Source: Hofstenia miamia | Taxonomy: Eukaryota; Xenacoelomorpha; Acoela | Direction: 5' to 3' | Length of the DNA: 64,000 nt | NCBI GenBank assembly: GCA_004352715.1 | Contig: SCFE01000017.1 | Location: 2,259,007 to 2,323,006 of the forward strand | Shown here: positions 50,901-60,800 of the stretch, piece by piece | Numbering within the stretch: position 1 is the stretch's first letter | Layout: every line of letters begins with the position of its first letter | Notes under the pieces: generated by a model | What the model was told of the DNA's origin: nothing | The model's input: the letters and a program-made list of their open reading frames with translations, nothing else | The model's database searches: none | Position numbers and translations under genes: made by a program

Positions 50901-51850
50901 AAAACTAACAGTTCATATTTTCATTAAAAGTCCAGACACCAATTAAAAAATTCATGGTTCTTCATAATTATGGTTTAAAAATACAATGTTTGTGCTTGCT
51001 ATCAACTCCAATGTAAAATCAAATACTTTTTGAAAAAATTACCCGTTTGGTATTATTTTTAACCTTACACATCTTCTGATATTAATCATTAATATAACTC
51101 ATTTGGATTGAAAAATCGCTTTAAGCCCTTATGCATTGGTGCTTATAAAAATGTTTACCCTAGAGGAGATTCGTGATCTAATTGAACCTTTGTTGATACT
51201 TTTCCTGTATCCTTGTCAATTTCAAATAATCCGGCATCATACCCAGTACCTCCAATCAAGCTGTATGTTAAGGCTGAATTAGGAGTATCTGTATCAGTTG
51301 CAGACATTGTCAAAACAGGCGCTCCTAAATGAAAATATAGTTTAAATCCATAGTAATAACAACAGAGAATAAGAAATTGGCATTTACATTGTAATTATAT
51401 GTTCTTAATGTGATGATGTAGTAAAATGAATTATATTTCAACACTGATGATTGTCATATAAGTAAAGTACACACTGCGCGTAAGATGTTTTAAATAAAGC
51501 TGTGACCGGGTTACAAACGTTGTAACAAATGAGCAATAATTCGTCATCTCCTATAAACAGTAAAAGTCAAGATAAACAGTTTACCTTTAAATCTAAACCA
51601 TTTTTCTTAATGAAAATATGCGCTAAAAGTGATGATTTCTCCTCAATTCTGAAAGAGATAAATTATATTTCTCAAAACTTAGGAGAGCTATGGATAAAAA
51701 GCAATCGTGTCTAGAACCCATGTATATATATATATATATATANNNNNNNNNNNNNNNNNNNNNNNNNNNNNNNNNNNNNNNNNNNNNNNNNNNNNNNNNN
51801 NNNNNNNNNNNNNNNNNNNNNNNNNNNNNNNNNNNNNNNNNNNTATATAT

Positions 51851-51896
<46 letters not shown>

Positions 51897-54800
51897 TTTC
51901 AATCCATATAAATGATCATATGACTGGACATATTGTTTAACCTTTTCAAATTAAGTGAAAATAATTTTAATACAATCATTTAAATTTCTGGAGAATTTTT
52001 GTAAGGTAAAACCTGACATATGCTAATAATGTACAGTCCCACTATTGTGAGCTAGTTTACAACAACACTAACTTAATTATATTTTATCTTTCAAATTTGT
52101 AGTGTGTTGTGTTGCTTACAATGAATTGTTTCCATTCCATATAAACTTACTGCCAAGCGGATGTGTACAACTTCATTTAGCTTGGTAAGCCTGTCAAACT
52201 GCATTTATATTTCAATCTTTTGCTACAAAATTAAGAATTCCTATTCCAGATTTGAATAAGATGTTAATATTATATATAATTTCATATGAAGAAGAATTCT
52301 TTCAATTTTTCTCTAATCAAATTGTCGAACACTAATATTGAGGCGAACATTTTTCGCTGAATTTTGCAACCGCTGGGTTTGCCATTGCAAGAAATTTGTA
52401 CACTCGTCAAGCAGACCTTTCTTATCGTAAAAAAATTAAAATAATGGGTATCCCTGAATATGAATGACCGCATAAATATGCTGAATTAATTGATTATGAG
52501 TTTAGTTCTGTTAAAAATATTGTTTCCCTTATTGGTTACGTTTAGTACACATTTTAGTCAATGCATAAACTCTTAGTGAATGAGAGTTGATTGCCATGTA
52601 CAAACAGCTAAAGAAACTGTGAAAACATGAATCTACAATGGGACTCAGTCGGCCATCGCAGTTTGATTCAACATCTACTACAGTGATCAGACATTTGTTG
52701 TAAATTGAATTAAACAAGTAATGGGGGCAATAAATTTCAAATTGGACGAATAAAATGTGCGATACAAATATAGTTGAAAAATTAGTAAGCACAGCCAGAT
52801 ATTTGGTACGCACAAGGTGGCAGATTAGTCTCAATTCCGCCACTGTTCTTGCCAAATGAACGAGAATATATTTTGTCACAATTTTCAACAATATTTACAA
52901 AAGATTATAAATCTAGTTGAGACTTTATATTACTGCGTTCAAATAGCTTTGAGAGAAGCGTACTAGTTATTTTTTCTATTGATCGAAAATGAATGAAATT
53001 TTGCATAAATGCACATGGACGCATTGCATATTTAAAACCACCTAACAATCTTTGATTCTCTTATTTTTGTTATCAGTTTTCATGCAGCGCTGTCTTTCAC
53101 CCGGTGTGTTATATCATCTGTACGTGTGGTTTTTCTTTAATGAAGACAATCAAGCAAATTTACAAATTCTATGCTCATTCACGGAATAGAAATGTGGAAT
53201 TAGTTCTAGATCCATTCATGTTAATTTGATGCAAGTATGGCAAGAAGCAACACCAAGTTGCAGAACAATTCGCAAAAACTTTTTCAAATTCAAAATAATG
53301 TCAATTTTGTTATTTGTATGTGCAGCAAGAAACAGTTGATCATCGACTTCATGTGTAGTAGCAAACATTGACAAGGTGTGACAAATCATACATTATTGAC
53401 CTCCTACCATGTTCATGTCATATCAGGATTGATTGATATCAGCATTGACTTGGCTCACACAATTCTCAGAGATGATCTACCTCTACAATTCGTCTACTCT
53501 GCCTGTGTGCCTTGTTCACTAATGGCAATCCACAAGTAACTGCAAGAGGAATGTGCTCGCAAAATTCTCAACATGCTTACAAGGTTGGGTGATAAAAAGC
53601 ACAATATGTGATGCAGTCAAGGATGAAACTTCATTGTTCGCATTAAAGAAGAACAATGTGCAGCACATGATATAAGTTAAATCATATAACACGCTGGTAA
53701 TAGACGGCGCTGTATGACAACTGATAAGAGAAGTAAAGATAGTTAAGTACCTTATGATATGCAATACGTCCATGTTCATGCATGCAACATTTCATTTATT
53801 TACAACAAATAGAGAAATATGTAGTAGACTACTCTCAAAACTTTTTGAACACAGTACTATATTAAAAGTTAAATTGTCTGATTATTCCGCCTTCCATTAC
53901 GAACCTTGAATCAGGAACTTCTAAAAACCTGGATCACAAATTGGAATAGGAACGGAGCTTGAAAACATTGTCCCTCAATGCCCTAACTGACACATGAATT
54001 CATAGAGAAATAGTTTTCAAATAGTTTATTTTGTGTTTTTTTGCTTTAGTATGAGTAATGATTCTATATTATTTGTTGCTGTTTATTTAAACAGTTTCTT
54101 AAATTCCCTTAAATAGAAGGAAAGAGAAATTTTTACTGAAAAATATTACAAATAACATTCGAAAAATACTGCATTTGCATCATATTCTTGAATTTGTACA
54201 TAACGAAGTTGAGGGGTTGCTGATTGGAGGATTTATTGTACCAAACTATCAATGTGTTTCAATTTCCCATTGTATGTTTATACATTGTTAATGCCTACCA
54301 ATAAATATTTACTAAATGCACTCATAAACGTTTTCTAATCAGGCAAATTGTAATAAATGTGAAGATTAATATATAAACCTTAATTTTTGGAGAATACTAG
54401 GGAAGTTAATTTTTAGATTTACCTGGTTCAGAATTCTCAGCAATACGCTTGAATTGATCTTTTATATTGAAATATGGCGCCTGATCATCAACATCACGTA
54501 CTACTATGCGGACATCAGTGGTTGCTCCTTGGCGTGCAGTTAGAACTTCTTCCGCGCGAACAATTAAATTCCATGTATCTTTGAACTCAAAATCCAAAGG
54601 CTTTAGCAAACGAATTTGACCAGAGTTTGAGTCAATGTTAAAGAACTCTTTATCACGTCCTCGATCGTCGATGGAATATGTCAAGCGATTATTTAATACA
54701 CGGTCACCGTCACGAGCCGACACCTAAAAAAACATTTTGCGTTAAACGATCATGACATGGCGCCTTTTTAAATAGGCGAAAAACATACTTCAAAATTGGA

Positions 54801-57769
54801 AGTTATTGTTAAGTGTTGACATTTGTACTTATTTCGATAACCAACCAGACTAATTTCAACCCCAACACATTGATTAGTTGAAATCCACCGAAAATTTTCA
54901 CTAACTGACCCAATAATCAATTAGATAATGAATAGGGGTGTTCCACACTGAAAACTGTACGAAATATCCTAACTGGTTACATTAGATAGTATCTGCTGTT
55001 ACATATAATAATGAAAGTTTGGCTGTTGAATATGCATGCCAGCGGAGTAGGGGCGAGGAAAGATATGTGGGGTTTGTGCTATTGTTGGCACAGTGTATTC
55101 CAAGTAATTAATAATTTTTAGTAATTGACCGATAAATTGGCCTAGAATTCTCTTTTAGTAATCGCGCAGCCCTGTGTGCTTCAAAACGAAAATGTACAGC
55201 CAAGCCCACATTTGATTACTAATACTTAATCAGAAAATTGCGATTGTTTTTCAAAATTATATACAGGCATTTAAAAATCTTGACGGGTGAGCCAAACTAA
55301 CAAAACATAAGTTGTAATGAGGCTGAATTTCCAAAAAGTGTACTGAAAATATCTTCGAGATTGTAAACCAATTCGAAATTAGAACTCGTACATGAAATGT
55401 ATCATCAGAAATTTTAACACAATATATTAATAAAATTTTAAAAAAAATAAAATAAAGTTAAGTACATACTTTGAAGTGAAAAAGTTTGAAAAAATAATCC
55501 GAATCTGATAGAGGAATCCAAGGCTTTGGTAATAATGTAAGAAGTATGCAGCCAAGAATGTAAGAATACATTTCTATGACAACATGGGCAATGTAGATAC
55601 AATTGGAGTAGATCTGACAATATATTAATTGCTATCCAAACAAATTCATTAGCGCCTCTAGCGAGAGGATTCAAAATTTACATGTGCATTTGTCAAAATA
55701 TACAAAACCAATGGGAATATTAAGGATTGTTTGCATCAAGTAAACACTTGTTCTCCTTAACAGAATGACGCTATTTGTTAAAAAAGCTTGGAACAGACTT
55801 GAAATCAAATTCATTTGGAAATCGACATACTCAATTTGGACAAAAATATTAAATGGATGTTGCATTACAGTTAAACAAATATACTTAATATGTTGCAATT
55901 CCATTCTAAGAATTTTAAAATGGTAAGTTTAGGAAAATATCGGGGTACTTAAACATTAGAAAATATTAAACAATGTAGTAATGCTAGTTAGTATTTAATG
56001 AACATTTAGATATTTGCAAATTCGCAAGGAATCATAAAAAAGATCAATCGATGTTGATGCCAAGACTACATGGGCAAACCTTCTTTCCCAAGCATGTGAC
56101 CGCTTGTCAAATGTCTGTGATGCTCTATCTGAAAGATGTTTAGTTGTTCACAGGTGATGGATTAAACATGAGTATGAGGTGATGTACTTTGCCCTGTGAC
56201 ATTGTTTGCCTATATGTTTATTTCAGACATTTTAATTATAGGCATTTCTTTCAGAAAAATCATTCAATATACACCTATACTGAGCAATGAGCAATGTATT
56301 CAGTAATGCCACCACAATACAAATGTGAAATTACAGTTGTCTCTTATGAGGAATACAAGCATCTCACTTTACATTAAAGTTGCATGTTGAATGTCATTAG
56401 AATAGTGAAAGGCCATGTTACCTCAAGTACTGACTAGTATCACTGACATGTTATCTAATAGCACCATAGCAGTAGAGTTTGCATATACATGCACGTTCAA
56501 ATAGAATTAAGCAAATAGCATGTAAAGTTTAGCAAAATAATGCAGAAAAAATTCAAAATTTAAAATTATAAAACAAGAGTGGTATAATTCATCCATTATA
56601 AACCTGTAATTTCTAAATTCAAATGTTGAAAATTCATTTTGCCCTAGAAAGTTCAAAGTATTCCATACAGTTTAGTTCATCATGTAAAATTAGGGAATTG
56701 ACAAAATCATTATTTCTATACGATTATGATAATTTTTCTATTACATAAAAGTTTTAAGTATTTTACCTTACAGTCTGGTATATCTGGTCCAGGAAAGTTT
56801 TCATCAACCACGCACTCATAAAGATTCTTATCAAAAGTGGCGGGTTCATCATTTATGTCTTCTACATCAATTACTACTTTGGCTGAGCCAGCAAATTTTC
56901 CATCAGTCGCATGGACTATCATAGTGTATTGCATAGGACCAAGACCTTTATCTACATCCAAGGATTTAGAAACCAAAATATCCTGCCCTTCAATAGTAAA
57001 GGCAGCGCCAACATTTCCGGATGCGATTTGATAAATTAAATCATCTTGCCCCGGCACTAGAATGTGCATTATTTAAGTTAATTAGTAACATTAATATAAT
57101 TGTTTGCAATAAACCCTACGTTGAAGAAGATGATCAATTTTAACCATTTATAACATTCTATTGATGTTGATATAGGTTACATTTAATTATTGCAGCATTT
57201 ACCTAAAAAACATATGTAATTCTAACTGCACAACTATTTCGCTTAAATAGCTAGAATCCAAAGATTTCAAGGATTTGCAAATAATTTTCTTAATATAAAA
57301 TAAAGAACAATCTAATTATTTATTTATTTTTTAATCAGATTTAGTTTACACATGCAAAAAATGTAAAAATGTCAAATTACTTACTTTGGTCTGCATCAGT
57401 GGCAGAAAGCTTTACTATTTTTTGGCCAATAGGTGCATCTTCTTTTACAGAAGCATGATAACTTGTCGGTAGAAAAACTGGGACATTGTCGTTAATGTCG
57501 TTTACTTTAACTGTTACGTAAATGCTTTCTAAATTTAGTGCCTTCATCAATTTCATCAAGTATTCAGATAAAAATTTATATTATAACATATAAATATATA
57601 TATGAAATATGAATTCTAAGTATGGCATACTTCGAATCGCTTCAGCAAAAATATTTTAAACAATACTTTAATCAATAATATTTTCTGTCGCTTCTTTAAC
57701 TCGATAGATGGCGAAAAATAATGTTGTAATATAAATTGTCATATTAATTCTATAGGCTACATAGTGTAA

Positions 57770-57801
<32 letters not shown>

Positions 57802-60800
57802 CTTCGATGGATATTTAAAAAACTATATCGAAATCACATTTCTTAACCCTCTATTAAGCTTTTGATTATTGCTCAAAAGGTTGTGGAGCTTTCTTAATGA
57901 ATGACTTTTCTTTATATATATATATATATATTTATATATACTTATAGGTTACTACTTATAAATAAACCTTACTTTCATTGTATGGAGGCGCACTGTCTTT
58001 TGCCTTAACAACAAATACAAAAGCAATTCGTGATGCAGTATTTCTTAATGACTTCTTTATCGTTATCTCTCCACTGGTGTCATTAATTTGGAAATATGAG
58101 TAATCTTCTGATACCTTTTCTTTTTTTATGAAAAATCTCACCTAAATTTTCAAAATTAAATTGAATTATATTAAATTAAGCAAAAATAAGAATAATGTTT
58201 TCTAAACATCATTTCTAAATCAGAATTATATAGTGGTTGTTTATAGCCAGAATAATATTTTGTTTAAAGTTATACAATTTATCCAAATAGAGTAATGAAA
58301 TATGATGAAAATAATTTTTACAACTTAAAAATGTGGCCCCTTTTGTTTTAATTATCTTAATCAAGTGTTACTCACCACGCCTCCATTTCCAGTGTCTCTA
58401 TCAACGGCATGAACAGTTAATACATGTGATCCAATGTCTTCATCTTCATTAACTACTGCATAGTAGCCATCAGATGGTGCAATGAACATAGGTGCTTCAT
58501 CATTAACATCTTCAACTTGAACTGTAATTGTCTCATACGTATAGAGATCACTATTGATGGAATCTTCAAGTTTTACGACAAGAAAATGACTAAATTATTT
58601 TTGGATATATACATGTACACTTCTGTTGCACGATTTATTAAAAAAAGCTGTTATCGTAATGTTTAAGATACATACGTTTTTGATGTTTCGTAATCGAGAG
58701 GTTCTACCAGTCGCAGTTCAGCTGTATTTCCACCAATTACAGGAGGAATTTCGAATTTAGATGGAGTTAGAGTTAATTTTTCAGTCAATGAGAATTTCCC
58801 AAATGCATTCTTCCCAAGTTTATCTAAACAAAATGGCTTTAAAAACCTATTTCACATACTTACTATTTACATTTCAAAATCATTTTTGAAAAAACAAAAA
58901 CACTATATCCATAAAGAAAGCATGAGTGGAACAGATAAGAAACTTTTTATAAGAACTAATAATTGAAATTTATAAAATTAACTATTTGTAAATCGACTAT
59001 GACCTACCCTTGCTATAAACTTGACCACTAATATTGCATAAACTTATTCCTTTTTTATTTTCTTGAACTTTAACTGTTTGTAGGAATGACTTAAATTCAG
59101 GAATATGTGTCCCATCATAGTCGGTAATGTTAAACGTCACATTAGCAGAACTAGTTTTTTCTCCATCAGATGCCTCAACTTTTCCAATAACTTTCTAAAA
59201 TAATCATAAATTGTCAATAATAATATTATTATAATGATATAAAATGTTTTTTGAATAAAAGTACAGGAATATCTTCAAAAATTATTTGCCATATTAACAC
59301 ACAGGGTGTCTGTAAAATTTCTATACAGTAAATTCTAAAAATATATAATCTGGGGTCAGTTCTAAAAGATAGTTTTATTTGATTCTCTGGTTGGCAGTTT
59401 TATTTGATTGGCCGCTGCGAATGACCTTTCACAATTATGTCATGCAAGCTGACTTTAAAAGAGCGTAAATTCGTTTTGAACAAATCATTGGAAACAGAAA
59501 AAGCACAAGATGTGAATCGCGATTGGTGCTTTCACTTTAGTACAGATCAACCAACACGTTTGATTATCTATCAAATTCCAGACATGCTTGAAAAGACTGG
59601 TTCAGTTATTGATGATGCTCCACAGTCTAGTAGGTCAACATGTGCACAGAAGAAAATGCGGCTGCAGTTTCTGAGGCATATGCTGTTACTATCCAGCTAA
59701 ATATTTAGAAAAGGAATAGCAGCAAATAAGGCCCAAGTAATAGAATTCATCATGGAGAGAATTTTATGCGCTGACAAACAAACCCATTAAGATTTCGCAT
59801 TACATTTAGATTTGTAGAAATCGATTTGAAAACATTGAGAAAAATGCGATTTTTGTTAATGATATTCAACTGAACAATCAGCAAATGAAACTGAAAATAA
59901 AAGTGGAGAAAAATATGAGATGAAACATTTGAAAGATTTAGTAGATAACAATTTCTGCAATAAATTAGTATTAAAGATGATATAAAATGGTGCATTGCTA
60001 AAAAACCCTTAAGTAAGTCAAATAGAATTCTGGTTTTTAATATCAATAGTTAAAAATTATATAAAATTTGATGGCTAACATCTCGTCTTTACCACACATT
60101 TCGTAGCTATTACATTTTTTTAACACATAGATGTAAGGTATTCAATTGACGTTATAATTTAAATAGAAATTCTACAAAAAATAAACACAGCTGCTTAAAT
60201 ATATATAAATTAATCAGTTTGTTCATAAATTTATGCTTTTTTGAACGTTAATTTGTAGACGCATAGTAACTTTTTGAATAGAAGCAAAAATAGTTGGAGA
60301 TACAATGTGATACTGGACCAGGTGATATAAATAATGATTTGATGTTCCGAGGTTGAGATTGATAGAGTCATATGAGAAGGGATGGAGTCTTATATCATTG
60401 AGACATATGAAAAAAATTACGTCGTACACAAGAAGCCAATGAAGCTATATTAGCAATGGTATAGGATGATCATCTTTTGTTCATGAAAAAAATTAGGCTA
60501 TTGAATTTAATATCACATTAAGACAATCAGTGTATTTAGCTGGCAAGTTGATATAAATAGCATCATGAAAGTCTACTCGACAAAAAAAATGTTCAAGTTA
60601 CTCGTGTAAACCAGAGATGAACATGATGGGAGCGGATTCGAGCCCAAACCTAAACCGGACCGAATACGGCTCGACCAATTTTTATATTTGTCAAAAGAAT
60701 TTTTTCTATTTCTCGCTTTGCTGCACTAAAATTTGGTATGTGAAAAACTTCAAATAAAATATATACACGGAAATTGAAGATACTAAATTTACATTTAGAA

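Noticed and set aside
53000-53800. Possible transposase inside the 922-bp element
   Set aside because: All frames are full of stops and no catalytic motif could be identified.
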